Source: Chryseobacterium pennae (GTDB taxonomy: Bacteria > Bacteroidota > Bacteroidia > Flavobacteriales > Weeksellaceae). Taken from it: 64,000 nt of DNA. Position 1 is the stretch's first letter; every line of letters begins with the position of its first letter. The position numbers were made by a program, and so were the translations under genes. Positions 46,629 to 55,826 of this stretch are shown here, piece after piece. The stretch spans positions 159,749 to 223,748 of the forward strand of contig NZ_QNVT01000005.1 of the NCBI RefSeq assembly GCF_003385515.1. Reading direction: 5' to 3'. Below the pieces are notes generated by a model. That model was not told where the DNA came from and ran no database searches. It worked only from the letters and a program-made list of their open reading frames with translations.

Positions 46629-47464
46629 ATTTCATCCCGGCCAAATATTACCCGATTTATAGTGGAAGACCATAAAAGCATTTTATTAAAAAATTAAAAC
46701 GAATAGCTATTTTGTTTTACCCTTATTTTTATCCTGTTATAAGATTTACCTTCAAGCTATTTATGATTTCTAATGATAATTAATATTAATTGATAAGAAT
46801 GGGAAGAATGTATCTTTAAAGCGGATCTGGTAAAATTAAACGAGTAAGCAAATTGGATTGAATTTCTTTGTATCTAGTATGCTGTGAATTGATTACTTAG
46901 ATATAATATATAGGATATTTAAATCATTTACGTTTTTAAGAAGTAAAATTCGTAATAGAGAAGATTTGATAACTGTTGCTTTAAAACGAATTAAAAAGTA
47001 AATTACTAAGAAGTGTTGAAATATAAATTGATGCTTTTTAAGGTAAGTTGTCATATGAAATGGATGCATATTATAACATATATTCAACTTGGCTCGCTTA
47101 CTTTTCTAGTAATAAGCTTTTTAATCTGATTCTTAAAACTTATTTTTGAAGAATATTTGATAAGCGAATATGATCTTTTACACAAACGGTGCATCAAAAA
47201 CGTGGCAGGATTTCATCAATTCTGAATGTTGCAGTTAATATTGTTGTTAAAAAAAAGTTTTATAATGCGGTTTTATTGCCCTGAGCCTATTCTAATAGCG
47301 ATTTACCCTATATTATGTCTTAACGTTTTCTGCTTTTTAAAAATGAATTTAGATTCATAATCAATATTTTACTGTTTTACAACTGATTGACTTGCAGTAT
47401 TTTAAAATTCAGTGTATTCTAAATTATGCATAAATTAGTTAATTAAATTAACATTTCGCTTGTT

Positions 47465-47563
47465 TTTTTAACACTTTTTAACAGGTGCTTTTAAAATCCC
47501 TATCCATAGTAAGTTACAGAGGTTGTTAACATATATTTTTAATTTCGTTAACAGTTTTTAACA
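47465..47563 (+). promoter_or_regulatory. Phased TTTTTAACA-type repeats upstream of the rlpA-like gene
   Basis: TTTTTAACA at 47465-47473, 47475-47483 and 47555-47563, with related TTGTTAACA at 47523-47531 and TCGTTAACA at 47545-47553. Two pairs are spaced exactly ten bases, as for direct-repeat sites of response regulators. Confidence 0.4.
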
Positions 47564-47593
47564 ATTGGAGTAGGGAGTTAATAGGATTCCTGA

Positions 47594-47601
47594 TACTTTT
47601 G
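47594..47601 (+). promoter_or_regulatory. -7 element of the rlpA-like gene (TACTTTTG)
   Basis: Exact TAnnTTTG match 27 bases before the start codon; the nearest TTG (47565-47567) is 26 bases upstream. Confidence 0.4.
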
Positions 47602-47628
47602 CCCTGTCAAAACCAATAAAAGTTCAAC

Positions 47629-48000
47629 ATGATGAAAAGATTCATTCTCGTAATCATAATGATGATTTCAACCTTAGGTGTTTACTCGTTTACAGGTAAT
47701 GCCTTAGATGCGAAAAAAACAAGTTATGCATCGTACTACCACGATAAATTTAACGGTAGAAAAACTGCTAGCGGAGAAATCTTTGATAATTCAAAGTTTA
47801 CTGCAGCAAACAGAACGCTTCCATTTGGAACAAACGTTAAGGTTACTAACCTTAAGAATGGGAAAGAGGTAATAGTGAGGATAAATGACAGAGGGCCTTT
47901 CCATTCATCAAGATCTTTAGACATGTCTAAAGCAGCGTTCGATGAGATCGGAGATATCAATCATGGTACAATTCCGGTCGAATATGAAATTGTCGATTAA
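47629..48000 (+). CDS. RlpA-like double-psi beta-barrel protein
   Basis: 123 aa: signal peptide (about 1-24) and one DPBB domain. ASYYHDKFNGRKTASGE, AANRTLPFGTNVKVTNLKNGK, the NDRGPFHSSRSLDMS segment with the conserved Asp, and IPVEYEIV match RlpA. RlpA proteins act on peptidoglycan, in some species as lytic transglycosylases on stem-less strands. There is no SPOR domain, as is common for this family in Bacteroidota. ATG 47632 is an equally possible start. Confidence 0.88.
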   Translation: MMKRFILVIIMMISTLGVYSFTGNALDAKKTSYASYYHDKFNGRKTASGEIFDNSKFTAANRTLPFGTNVKVTNLKNGKEVIVRINDRGPFHSSRSLDMSKAAFDEIGDINHGTIPVEYEIVD

Positions 48001-48023
48001 TTTTATGATTTAAATTAAAAAAA

Positions 48024-48047
48024 GCCAGCTGATTTCAGCTGGCTTTT
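48024..48047. terminator. Bidirectional terminator between rlpA-like gene and xth
   Basis: GCCAGCTGA pairs with TCAGCTGGC over a two-base centre, with an A run before and a T run after, so it can serve both converging genes. Confidence 0.88.
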
Positions 48048-48070
48048 GTGTTGATAGATATAAAGGAATA

Positions 48071-48835
48071 CTATACATCCAATTCCAATAGGGCAGGACA
48101 ATGATCCGAATGTACTGCTTCTTTCAAAATAACAGCTCGGGTAAGTTTATCCTTTAAACTATAAGAGGTGAAGTTATAATCCAATCTCCATCCTTTGTTT
48201 CTTTCCCTTGAATTTTGTCTGTAGCTCCACCATGTGTAATTGTCCGGTTCATTGTTGAAAAATCTGAAGCTGTCAATCAGTTCACATTCATTGATGAAAT
48301 TGGTCATCCATTCTCTTTCCATAGGAAGAAATCCTGAAACATTTTTTAAGCCAACAGGATTGTGAATATCAATAGCCTCATGACAGATATTAAAATCACC
48401 GGAAATAACCAGGTTGGGAATTTCTTTCTTTAGATTCCTGATGTATTCAAGGAAATCATGACAAAACTGCATCTTGAAATCAAGTCTTTCAATATTTGAT
48501 GCAGAAGGTACGTAGACTGAAATAGCAGAGAATCCATCAAAATCAGCACGGATAATTCTTCCTTCATTATCATAGCTTTCAATACCACAACCGTACTCTA
48601 CATGATTAGGTTTTACTTTTGATGCAATTCCAACTCCACTATAGCCTTTTTTTACTGCTGAATGCCAATAACTGTGGTATCCTAATTTTTCAAGGCTTTC
48701 GATGTCTATCTGATCGTTTCCTGCTTTGCTTTCCTGGATGCAGATTACATCCGGATCAGCAGTTTTTAACCAACCCAGAAAATCTTTGGTAAATGCGGCC
48801 CTGATTCCGTTGACATTGTATGTAATTAATCTCAT
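48071..48835 (-). CDS. xth: Exodeoxyribonuclease III
   Basis: 254 aa endonuclease/exonuclease/phosphatase-fold enzyme for abasic-site repair. TYNVNGIRAA at the N-terminus, ICIQESK with the metal Glu, SGDFNICH, and SDHCPALLEL at the C-terminus. The start overlaps the preceding YciI-like stop by one base (TAATG), so both genes are coupled. Confidence 0.94.
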   Translation of the reverse strand: MRLITYNVNGIRAAFTKDFLGWLKTADPDVICIQESKAGNDQIDIESLEKLGYHSYWHSAVKKGYSGVGIASKVKPNHVEYGCGIESYDNEGRIIRADFDGFSAISVYVPSASNIERLDFKMQFCHDFLEYIRNLKKEIPNLVISGDFNICHEAIDIHNPVGLKNVSGFLPMEREWMTNFINECELIDSFRFFNNEPDNYTWWSYRQNSRERNKGWRLDYNFTSYSLKDKLTRAVILKEAVHSDHCPALLELDV

Positions 48836-49125
48836 TAGTCTTCTATAAATATTTTAAAGTTTTCGTTGTATTTAGATGGGATAAATTCGGTGATGTCATA
48901 ATCCGCTATCTGATGGATGTAAAAAGGGTCTTCTCTGATGATTTGTTCCACTTTATTTCTAGATGGAGCGTTACAGATAATAATCCCTCCGGTTCTTGGC
49001 TCTTTTCTTCCGGACGCAATAAATACTCCCAAGTTATAATGTTTTTGAAGGAAGGAATTGTGTTCCGGGATATGATGCTCTACATTTTCAATAGCCATCT
49101 TATACGTTAGCGAAATAATAAACAT
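48835..49125 (-). CDS. YciI-like protein
   Basis: 96 aa. HNSFLQKHYNLGVFIASGRKEPRTGGIIIC and the REDPFYIHQIADYDITEF segment with conserved His and Asp are typical of YCII-related proteins, a ferredoxin-like fold of mostly unknown role. It is directly upstream of xth and coupled to it. Confidence 0.85.
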   Translation of the reverse strand: MFIISLTYKMAIENVEHHIPEHNSFLQKHYNLGVFIASGRKEPRTGGIIICNAPSRNKVEQIIREDPFYIHQIADYDITEFIPSKYNENFKIFIED

Positions 49126-49206
49126 GTTTATTTTTTTACGAAGATAGGAACTCTTGCAGAGTATAAAAAAGAAGTGAAAAAATATTATGGATGAATTTCT
49201 ATTTTA

Positions 49207-49239
49207 GAATAAAAAACGGCTTTACATGTTGTAAAGCCG
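49207..49239 (-). terminator. Terminator of the MliC-like gene
   Basis: A perfect ten-base repeat CGGCTTTACA/TGTAAAGCCG with a three-base loop, followed on the minus strand by six T. Confidence 0.9.
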
Positions 49240-49268
49240 AATTAATATTAAGAAAATTAAAATTAATC

Positions 49269-49649
49269 TTATTTAATGTTTGCAAAAACTACTTTGCCAT
49301 CTTTGGAAAGCTGAACATCATCTCCTTTTCCCCGAAGTTCATAATGGTCATTTTTATACCAGATTCCAGAAGCTGGTCTTTGTCCTTTTAATTCCAGGCT
49401 TTCACCGTTAAAAATTAAAGTAGCGATGTCTTTGGTATTGTCAAAAGTTACTTCCAGTGTTTTTCCTGAATTATCTTTTAAAGTACTTTTTACTATATCA
49501 CTTGCGGGTGCTGCCGCAATTATTGAATCATTATTAACAGATTCTGCGCTTTGTGTTTCGGAGCTTGCCTCCGGAGTCGCTTTTTCCTGTTTGCAGGATG
49601 TTAATGTCAATGCAGTCAATACTGCCATTCCAAAAATGTTTTTTTTCAT
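49269..49649 (-). CDS. MliC-like lipoprotein (possible lysozyme inhibitor)
   Basis: 126 aa. A lipoprotein signal ends LTSC (Cys19), then an Ala/Ser/Glu-rich linker (20-55) and a small beta domain. The domain holds SLELKGQRPASGIWYKND, YELRGKGDDVQLSKDG: the SG-x2-Y segment and the GKGDDVQL strand resemble the active loops of MliC/PliC c-type lysozyme inhibitors. The conserved disulphide Cys pair of MliC is absent. Single-gene unit. Confidence 0.65.
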   Translation of the reverse strand: MKKNIFGMAVLTALTLTSCKQEKATPEASSETQSAESVNNDSIIAAAPASDIVKSTLKDNSGKTLEVTFDNTKDIATLIFNGESLELKGQRPASGIWYKNDHYELRGKGDDVQLSKDGKVVFANIK

Positions 49650-49833
49650 TTGATATTTTTATGTATGGTAAATGTACGAACTACTAATCCAGTAAAGCAA
49701 TAGCTTGATGTAACCTGGATTTTGTTTTACCAATATTTAAAGTAATAGAGTTTAAAATATAAATTGGATTGTTTCTATAGTAGGAAATAATTAAGTTTAT
49801 ATCTGGGGTATTCTGGAGGTGTTCCAAAAAGAA

Positions 49834-49862
49834 GCGGGAAAAAATCAACTGATTTTTCCCGC
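49834..49862 (-). terminator. porX terminator
   Basis: GCGGGAAAAATCA repeats inverted with one bulged base; on the minus strand it is followed by TTCTTTTT. Confidence 0.8.
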
Positions 49863-49883
49863 TTAAACCCAAAATTAAATAAA

Positions 49884-51428
49884 CTACTTAGGTTCTAAAA
49901 CGCTGATAGGAATGATACATTCTTCCAGTGAAATTCCACCGTGTTGATAGGTTTCTTTATAGTAATTTACAAAATGATTGTAGTTCTTAGGATAAGCAAG
50001 GAATATATTGTTTTTGGCAAAAATATATTTCGAACTTAAGTTTCCTTTTGGAAGGAAAAGTTTTTCAGGATTGGTAATTGCCCAAACATCACTGTCATCA
50101 TAGGTTAAGCTTTTACCTGTTTTGTACCGGATATTGGTAGAGGTTTCTCTGTCACCCACTACTTTGCTTGGTTTTTTAACGTATACTGTTCCATGGTCTG
50201 TTGTAATCACTAATTTATATCCGTTTTCAGCAGCAGTTTTGATAATCTTCAGCAATGAAGAGTTTTCAAACCAGTTGAAGGTAAGAGAACGGAATGTTTT
50301 ATCATCACGGATAAGCTGGTCTACAATATGGTTGTCTGTCTTTGCATGTGAAAGAATATCAATGAAGTTGTAGACAATTACAAGGAGATCATTATTTTTA
50401 TGCTGATTGAAATCATCATAGATCTTTTTTTCAAAATCTGCGTTCAATACTTTCAGGTATTTCATAGATTTAGATCCAAGACCGATTCTCTTCATCTGAT
50501 CTTCCAGAAAGTCACGCTCAAATTCATTTTTGTTTCCTTCTTCATTATCATTAAACCATTTATCAGGGAAACGTTTTTCAATCTCAGAAGGCATTAAACC
50601 TGCAAAGAAAGAATTTCTCGCATATTGTGTAGCGGTTGGAAGAATACTGTAATAATAATCTTCCGAAATTTTATTGTAATATTTTGTAAATAATGGTTCG
50701 ATAACTTTCCATTGGTCATAACGAAGGTTGTCAACCATTAATAAAAGAACCTTTTCTTTTTCAACTTCAGGTTTTACCTTTTCCTTGAAAAGCGTGTGGC
50801 TCATCAGCGGTTTATCAGAGTCTATAAGCCAGTCTGCATAATTTTTTTCAATAAACTTGGCAAACTGAATATTAGCCTCTTCTTTCTGGGACTGCAAAAG
50901 GTCGGCAAATTCATTATCTGCCACTTTATCGAATTTAATTTCCCAGCTTAGAATTTTCTTATAATATTCCGCCCATTCCTGATACGTTCTTAAATAAGAA
51001 AGTTCCATAGAAAGGTTTCTGAATTCCTGTTGATATTGTAAAATGGTTTTTTGTTCTACAAGATTATCCTCCTGAAGATTCTTTTTTAACGAAAGTAGTA
51101 TCTGATTAGGGTTTACAGGTTTTAAAATATAATCTGCAATCTGGGAACCAATAGCTTCTTCCATGATGTGCTCCTCTTCACTTTTGGTGACCATTACTAT
51201 TTTTAAGGAATTATCTTTTTCCTTGATCATAGGAATGGCTTCCAACCCGGAGATGCCAGGCATATTCTCATCAATGAGTGTTAAGGCAAATTTCTCTGAA
51301 TCCATAAGTTCCAAAGCCTCATTCACGTTATTAACAGGGGTTACCTGATAACCTTTCTTTTCTAAAAATACGATATGAGGTTTAAGTAAATCTATTTCAT
51401 CATCTATCCATAATATCTTTTCTGACAT
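49884..51428 (-). CDS. porX: PorX response regulator with PglZ-type phosphatase domain
   Basis: 514 aa. N-terminal receiver domain with acidic IDDE (8-11), phospho-acceptor Asp53 in LIDENMPG and Lys103 in ILKP; helical linker; C-terminal alkaline-phosphatase-superfamily PglZ domain (about 230-510) with LLMVDNLRYDQW and ITTDHGTVY metal sites. This domain order is that of PorX, which regulates the type IX secretion system in Porphyromonas and Flavobacterium. The sensor PorY is not in the window. Terminator downstream, so probably monocistronic. Confidence 0.92.
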   Translation of the reverse strand: MSEKILWIDDEIDLLKPHIVFLEKKGYQVTPVNNVNEALELMDSEKFALTLIDENMPGISGLEAIPMIKEKDNSLKIVMVTKSEEEHIMEEAIGSQIADYILKPVNPNQILLSLKKNLQEDNLVEQKTILQYQQEFRNLSMELSYLRTYQEWAEYYKKILSWEIKFDKVADNEFADLLQSQKEEANIQFAKFIEKNYADWLIDSDKPLMSHTLFKEKVKPEVEKEKVLLLMVDNLRYDQWKVIEPLFTKYYNKISEDYYYSILPTATQYARNSFFAGLMPSEIEKRFPDKWFNDNEEGNKNEFERDFLEDQMKRIGLGSKSMKYLKVLNADFEKKIYDDFNQHKNNDLLVIVYNFIDILSHAKTDNHIVDQLIRDDKTFRSLTFNWFENSSLLKIIKTAAENGYKLVITTDHGTVYVKKPSKVVGDRETSTNIRYKTGKSLTYDDSDVWAITNPEKLFLPKGNLSSKYIFAKNNIFLAYPKNYNHFVNYYKETYQHGGISLEECIIPISVLEPK

Positions 51429-51559
51429 AATTTATTTTTTACATGGTTATTGTATCAAAATGTTGACCAAATCCTTTTAAAATCTCACAAAATCGAGAGT
51501 TTAAAAGTTAAATATTAGTTAAATGAAAATACTCTGCAGTATTTCCTGTTTTGTATGCT

Positions 51560-53203
51560 TCAATTCTTATTTTTTATATATAACAGAGCTCTTTCCAAAA
51601 CTTCATCTTTTCCGCTTTTGAGCCCTTCTACACTTGGCTTTATAATAATATCCGGAATGATTCCGATTCTTTGGGTCTCTCTGCCATCAGGGTAATACGC
51701 GCCAAGACCGGTAAAGCAAGTATCCAAGTCTGCAATTTTAAACCTGATGATATCGCCGTTAGCCCCTGAAGTATTGCTTCCTATCACTTTGGTCTTTGGA
51801 TGCTGCTTAAACATCATAGTGGTAGTCTCTGCCTGACTTTGTGTATTTTCGTCCACCAAAACGATTACGTTTCCTTTATAATAATCGGGATTCTTTCTGC
51901 CAATATTGTTCTTTCTGCTATAAAATTTTCCAGGATAACCGGTTTCTGGGAAGTTAAACTGATAATAAGTGGTTGATTGGGGAAGTAATAATTCACTTAG
52001 AGGGATGATGGTAAGCTTAGGATAATTTCTGAGGTCAAAAATGATAGACTCTGCAGATTTTAGATTCGTGTACATTTCATTCACTTCATCTTTAGCAAGG
52101 ATTCCCATGTTAACATAACCGACTTTCTTTTCCTCATCCAGAAATTTCCATTTTTGGGGAGACGAAACTTTTTTGATGATGATATCCTTAGTAAAGTAAG
52201 TTTTGGCAATCACCTCCATATTTTGGCCGTTTCTTTCAAGTTTAACAGAAAGAGAATCATTATTACTGAAAAGAAGTTTGCTTTTCACCTTATTCACTTT
52301 TCCCCATGAATTGGAAGCAGGAATATATTTTCCAAGACTGTTTACCATTTGAGGAATTGTTTTTCCATTCACATCATAAATGACATCCCCTATTTCGAAT
52401 AGTGTTTTTTCATGAAAACGGTTATCATTGATCTTTGTAATAACCAATTTTCCTTCTGCATAAGAATATTCTATGGGAAGCTTTCTGTTTCCGTATTGAT
52501 GGAGACTTATCAGAGTTGAAAAAAGAAAAGCATGTGAATCATCTGTTTTGGCTACCAATTCAGCCAAAGTGAGTTGATAGTCCGTATCATTGGTGACAGA
52601 AATAAATTTTGGAATCATTTCTGTCAGAACCTCATTCCATTGCTGGTCGGTTTTATATTTATAAGGAAAGAAATATTCCACATAGTTCCAGTACCTGAAC
52701 AGTTCCAATAAACTGGTTTGTTGGGATGAAAACTTTGATCCATAAGAATTTTCATTTCTGAAATATATTTTTCGTCCTCCTTTTCCTATATAATGATTGT
52801 TGCCAATGTTCCGGTTATCTTCAATATAATGAAGCTTTTGGGAAGTACTTTCTGTAAATAGATCTGAATTGTCTATCCAGCTCAGATCAAAGTTTTTCAG
52901 AAAATAGGTTTTATCGGTTTCCTGCAGACATTCTGTGCACTCATTCACCTTTCCTAGACTTTCAATCCAACGGGAATATAAATTGTTCAATGCTGCTTTG
53001 TCATTGATCCTTTCAAATTCATTCATTTTTTTGAAAAGCTGCTGGTCCCAATTCAAATTACCTTTTGCTACCTGAGGGTGATAATACTTTAAAAATCCCC
53101 AAACTCTGCAGAGGGATTCCAGTTTTTGATTTTCAGATACAATCTGTGCGGAAAAATGTAGGCTTAAAAAGAATAAAATGAAAAGAAAAGCTTTTCTCAT
53201 CAA
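51560..53203 (-). CDS. S41-family (C-terminal processing) peptidase
   Basis: 547 aa with signal peptide (about 1-19, ending FSAQ). N-terminal helical region (CRVWGFLKYYHP), a PDZ-like part near 260-300 (EIGDVIYDVNGKTI), and the S41 catalytic core with GYVNMG and the nucleophile Ser in DENTQSQAETTTM near 445. A periplasmic or secreted protease. The leader is short: about sixteen bases separate the -7 element from the start. Confidence 0.88.
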   Translation of the reverse strand: MMRKAFLFILFFLSLHFSAQIVSENQKLESLCRVWGFLKYYHPQVAKGNLNWDQQLFKKMNEFERINDKAALNNLYSRWIESLGKVNECTECLQETDKTYFLKNFDLSWIDNSDLFTESTSQKLHYIEDNRNIGNNHYIGKGGRKIYFRNENSYGSKFSSQQTSLLELFRYWNYVEYFFPYKYKTDQQWNEVLTEMIPKFISVTNDTDYQLTLAELVAKTDDSHAFLFSTLISLHQYGNRKLPIEYSYAEGKLVITKINDNRFHEKTLFEIGDVIYDVNGKTIPQMVNSLGKYIPASNSWGKVNKVKSKLLFSNNDSLSVKLERNGQNMEVIAKTYFTKDIIIKKVSSPQKWKFLDEEKKVGYVNMGILAKDEVNEMYTNLKSAESIIFDLRNYPKLTIIPLSELLLPQSTTYYQFNFPETGYPGKFYSRKNNIGRKNPDYYKGNVIVLVDENTQSQAETTTMMFKQHPKTKVIGSNTSGANGDIIRFKIADLDTCFTGLGAYYPDGRETQRIGIIPDIIIKPSVEGLKSGKDEVLERALLYIKNKN

Positions 53204-53219
53204 GGATGTTGAGTTTTCT

Positions 53220-53250
53220 CAAAGATAAGTGATTAATGGGACAGTAGCAA
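53220..53250 (-). promoter_or_regulatory. Promoter of the S41 peptidase gene
   Basis: On the minus strand, TTG (53248-53250), a 20-base spacer and TATCTTTG (53220-53227): full agreement with the Bacteroidota consensus. Confidence 0.7.
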
Positions 53251-53268
53251 AGGTTTTTTGATGAATAA

Positions 53269-53432
53269 TTGGAAAAAGATAAGGAAGCTAGAAGCTGGAA
53301 AAGAGAAGTTAATAGAGGTGCGTTATTACAAAAAGTAAATACATATTAATTATTCTCAAAATGAATTTGACATTCATTGCTTATTGTTTTTCAATGACTT
53401 CCTGCCTCCCTCTTCCTGCTTCCAGTCTCCTT
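53269..53432. repeat. Imperfect inverted repeat with purine-rich and pyrimidine-rich arms
   Basis: Left arm 53281-53308 (AAGGAAGCTAGAAGCTGGAA and on) pairs imperfectly with right arm 53399-53432 (...CTTCCTGCTTCCAGTCTCCTT). I recall similar GGAAGCTGGAAGC-type intergenic elements from Chryseobacterium genomes, but cannot search. It lies between two divergent genes and codes for nothing. Confidence 0.55.
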
Positions 53433-53468
53433 AATACTAATTTAATGAACCTTCAAATTAAAAATCCC

Positions 53469-53476
53469 TAACTTTG
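53469..53476 (+). promoter_or_regulatory. -7 element of the HD-domain gene (TAACTTTG)
   Basis: Exact TAnnTTTG match, 20 bases before the start codon; no TTG at the proper distance. Confidence 0.45.
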
Positions 53477-53496
53477 TTTACTCATATAGACTTCCA

Positions 53497-54723
53497 ATGC
53501 AGAATAAGCTTAAAATTATCAACGATCCTGTTCATGGATTTATCAAGATTCCTCACGAAATTTTATTTGATATTATTGAACATCCCTATTTTCAGAGATT
53601 AAGAAGGATCGGGCAGACAGGCCTTTTGAATCTGATTTTTCCGGGAGCTACTCACACAAGATTTCATCATGCGCTAGGAGCAATGCACCTGATGTTTACA
53701 GCTTTGGAAACATTAAAGCAGAAAGGAGTTAAAATTTCGGAAGAAGAAGAAAAAGGAGCGATGCTGGCGATTCTAATGCATGATATTGGTCATGGGCCGT
53801 TTTCCCATGCCTTGGAAAGTATGCTGATGGATGACTGGCACCATGAAAAGCTTTCTTTATTATTGATGAATAAGCTGAACGAAGAGTTTAACGGTGAGCT
53901 ATCCATGGCTATTGAAATGTTTCAGGGGCAATATCACAGAAAATTTTTTAACCAATTGATTTCATCTCAACTTGATGTAGACAGATTGGATTACCTGAAA
54001 AGAGACAGCTTTTTTACAGGGGTGTCAGAAGGAAATATTAATACCCAGAGAATTATTTCCATGATGAATGTATGTGAAGAAGGGGAATTGGTGGTTGATG
54101 CAAAAGGAATCTATTCCATTGAAAATTTTTTAACAGCCAGAATGTTCATGTACTGGCAGGTATATTATCATAAAACATCTGCCTTGGCTGAATTTCTGTT
54201 GGTAAAGATCCTTGAAAGAGCAAAATATCTGATCTCTCAAGGGACTGAACTTCCGGCAACAGAGAATCTGAAATATTTTTTATACCGTGGAAAGAGTACA
54301 GCGACAGATGAAGATATAGAAAGATTTACCAGGCTGGACGATAATGACGTGATTCAGGCTATGAAAGAATGGCAGAATTCTGAAGATTTTGTTCTGTCCT
54401 ATTGGTGTAAGAGCGTTATTCAGAGAAACCTTCCGAAGACGATTATTTCAACACATCCTTTTGATAAGAATATTATTGAAGAAAAAATAAAAATTACCAA
54501 TGAATTTTTTGGTATTGATAATGGAAAAGAATTGGTTCATGAGATAAAAAGGAAACTTTTACCTTATGATACAGAAAGGCAACCAATTTATTTATTGCAG
54601 AAAAATGGTAAAAGAATGAAGCTTCATGAGTCGGAAGATCAGCTTTTATCAGGGTTGATGGTAAATAAAACCACACGTTATATTCTTATGTTTCCAAGAG
54701 ATATCTCTCATTTGGATTCTTAA
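53497..54723 (+). CDS. HD-domain phosphohydrolase (dNTPase/SAMHD1-like)
   Basis: 408 aa. The metal-binding set is visible: His in RFHHALGAMHL near 54, His-Asp in ILMHDIGHGPFSHALE near 93, and Asp in LDVDRLDYLKRDSFF near 165. The N-terminal INDPVHGFIKIP is typical of the YdhJ-like HD family found in bacteria, related to deoxynucleotide triphosphohydrolases. Substrate not certain. It precedes the lipid A cluster, whose own promoter lies in the following gap. Confidence 0.88.
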   Translation: MQNKLKIINDPVHGFIKIPHEILFDIIEHPYFQRLRRIGQTGLLNLIFPGATHTRFHHALGAMHLMFTALETLKQKGVKISEEEEKGAMLAILMHDIGHGPFSHALESMLMDDWHHEKLSLLLMNKLNEEFNGELSMAIEMFQGQYHRKFFNQLISSQLDVDRLDYLKRDSFFTGVSEGNINTQRIISMMNVCEEGELVVDAKGIYSIENFLTARMFMYWQVYYHKTSALAEFLLVKILERAKYLISQGTELPATENLKYFLYRGKSTATDEDIERFTRLDDNDVIQAMKEWQNSEDFVLSYWCKSVIQRNLPKTIISTHPFDKNIIEEKIKITNEFFGIDNGKELVHEIKRKLLPYDTERQPIYLLQKNGKRMKLHESEDQLLSGLMVNKTTRYILMFPRDISHLDS

Positions 54724-54760
54724 ATAATATTAAAATTGAATATCTGAAATCAAAAAATGT

Positions 54761-54788
54761 TTGCAAATTATAGAATTTCTTATCTTTG
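54761..54788 (+). promoter_or_regulatory. lpxD promoter, near-leaderless
   Basis: TTG (54761-54763), 17-base spacer, TATCTTTG (54781-54788). The ATG follows only six bases after the -7 element, so the mRNA probably begins at or next to the start codon. Confidence 0.75.
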
Positions 54789-54794
54789 CAGAAT

Positions 54795-55826
54795 ATGGAA
54801 TTCACAGCTTCGCAAATTGCAAGTTTTATAGACGGAAAAATAATAGGTGATGAGAATGCACTTATTACAGGGGTTTCTCCAATTGAAAATGGAGAAATAG
54901 GACATCTTTCTTTTATAGCACAGGATAGATTTTCTCATTTTTTAGATACCTCAAAATGCTCTGTAATCATCGTTTCAGAAAAACTTCTGAATAAAAATAC
55001 TTATAACTCTACCTTAATTGTAGTAAAAGATGCCTATTTATCTTTTCAGGTTCTGATGAATTTATATCAGGAGATGAGAGGAAGAAAAGAAGGCATTGAA
55101 GATGGCTCATCCATCCATGATTCGGCTGTGATAGGTGATCAGGTTTATATAGGAGCATTTACATATGTTTCTGAAAAAGCCAGGATCGGTGATGGTTCAC
55201 AGATTTATCCGCATGTATATATTGGTAAAGGAGTAAAAATTGGTAAAAACTGTAAAATAGACAGTGGTGCCAGAATTTACGATTACTGTATTATTGGGGA
55301 CAACTGTGTTATTCATTCCAATACAGTAGTAGGAGGAGATGGTTTTGGGTTTCAGCCCACTGCTGAAGGATTCAAAAAGATCCCACAGCTTGGAAACGTT
55401 ATTATTGAAGATGACGTTGAAATTGGTTCAAACTGTAGTATAGACAGAGCAACAATAGGCTCTACCATCATTGGAAAAGGTACGAAAATTGATAATCTGA
55501 TTCAGATTGCCCATAACGTGAAAATAGGACAGAATAATGTAATTGCAGCACAAGCCGGAATTGCAGGTTCTACGATCATCGGAGACTGGAATCAAATTGG
55601 AGGTCAGGTAGGAATTGTCGGACATATCAAAATCGGAAACCAGGTGAAAATTCAGGCTCAGAGTGGCGTGAACTCCAGTGTTAATGATAGAGAAACTTTA
55701 TATGGTTCACCAGCGATCAGCTATAATGACTATTTAAGAAGCTATGTTCATTTCAGAAATTTCCCTGAAATTGTCAACAGAATAAATAATCTTGAGAATA
55801 ACTCAAAAGATAATACTAATGAGTGA
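54795..55826 (+). CDS. lpxD: UDP-3-O-acylglucosamine N-acyltransferase
   Basis: 343 aa. N-terminal uridine-binding domain (ISFIA-type [11 protein letters not shown] near 38-48) and left-handed beta-helix of hexapeptide repeats (about 105-310), with catalytic His in [10 protein letters not shown]. Third step of lipid A synthesis. The start is ATG at 54795 ([11 protein letters not shown]); an earlier TTG at 54786 lies inside the promoter. First gene of lpxD-lpxC/fabZ-lpxA. Confidence 0.94.
   Translation: MEFTASQIASFIDGKIIGDENALITGVSPIENGEIGHLSFIAQDRFSHFLDTSKCSVIIVSEKLLNKNTYNSTLIVVKDAYLSFQVLMNLYQEMRGRKEGIEDGSSIHDSAVIGDQVYIGAFTYVSEKARIGDGSQIYPHVYIGKGVKIGKNCKIDSGARIYDYCIIGDNCVIHSNTVVGGDGFGFQPTAEGFKKIPQLGNVIIEDDVEIGSNCSIDRATIGSTIIGKGTKIDNLIQIAHNVKIGQNNVIAAQAGIAGSTIIGDWNQIGGQVGIVGHIKIGNQVKIQAQSGVNSSVNDRETLYGSPAISYNDYLRSYVHFRNFPEIVNRINNLENNSKDNTNE

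Larger units (their letters stand above)
46629..47628. other. 1 kb non-coding stretch before the rlpA-like gene
   Basis: No credible gene, tRNA or coding frame over 65 aa on either strand. The last 170 bases hold repeated TTTTTAACA/GTTAACA motifs and a -7 element for the next gene. The rest is AT-rich DNA in which I see no further structure. Confidence 0.55.

Noticed and set aside
47170..47238. 22-codon small ORF (MIFYTNGASKTWQDF...) in the 1 kb gap
   Set aside because: No ribosome binding site or promoter element seen and no known family; too weak to call.
46629..47460. tRNA or structured RNA gene in the long gap
   Set aside because: I looked for cloverleaf arms and GTTCRA-type loops and saw none.
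47465..47563. CRISPR-like repeat array
   Set aside because: Units are nine to ten bases with no spacers of constant length and no cas genes; this is a regulatory-type repeat.
54786..54794. Upstream TTG start for lpxD
   Set aside because: The TTG is part of the TATCTTTG promoter element, so it cannot be in the mRNA leader.
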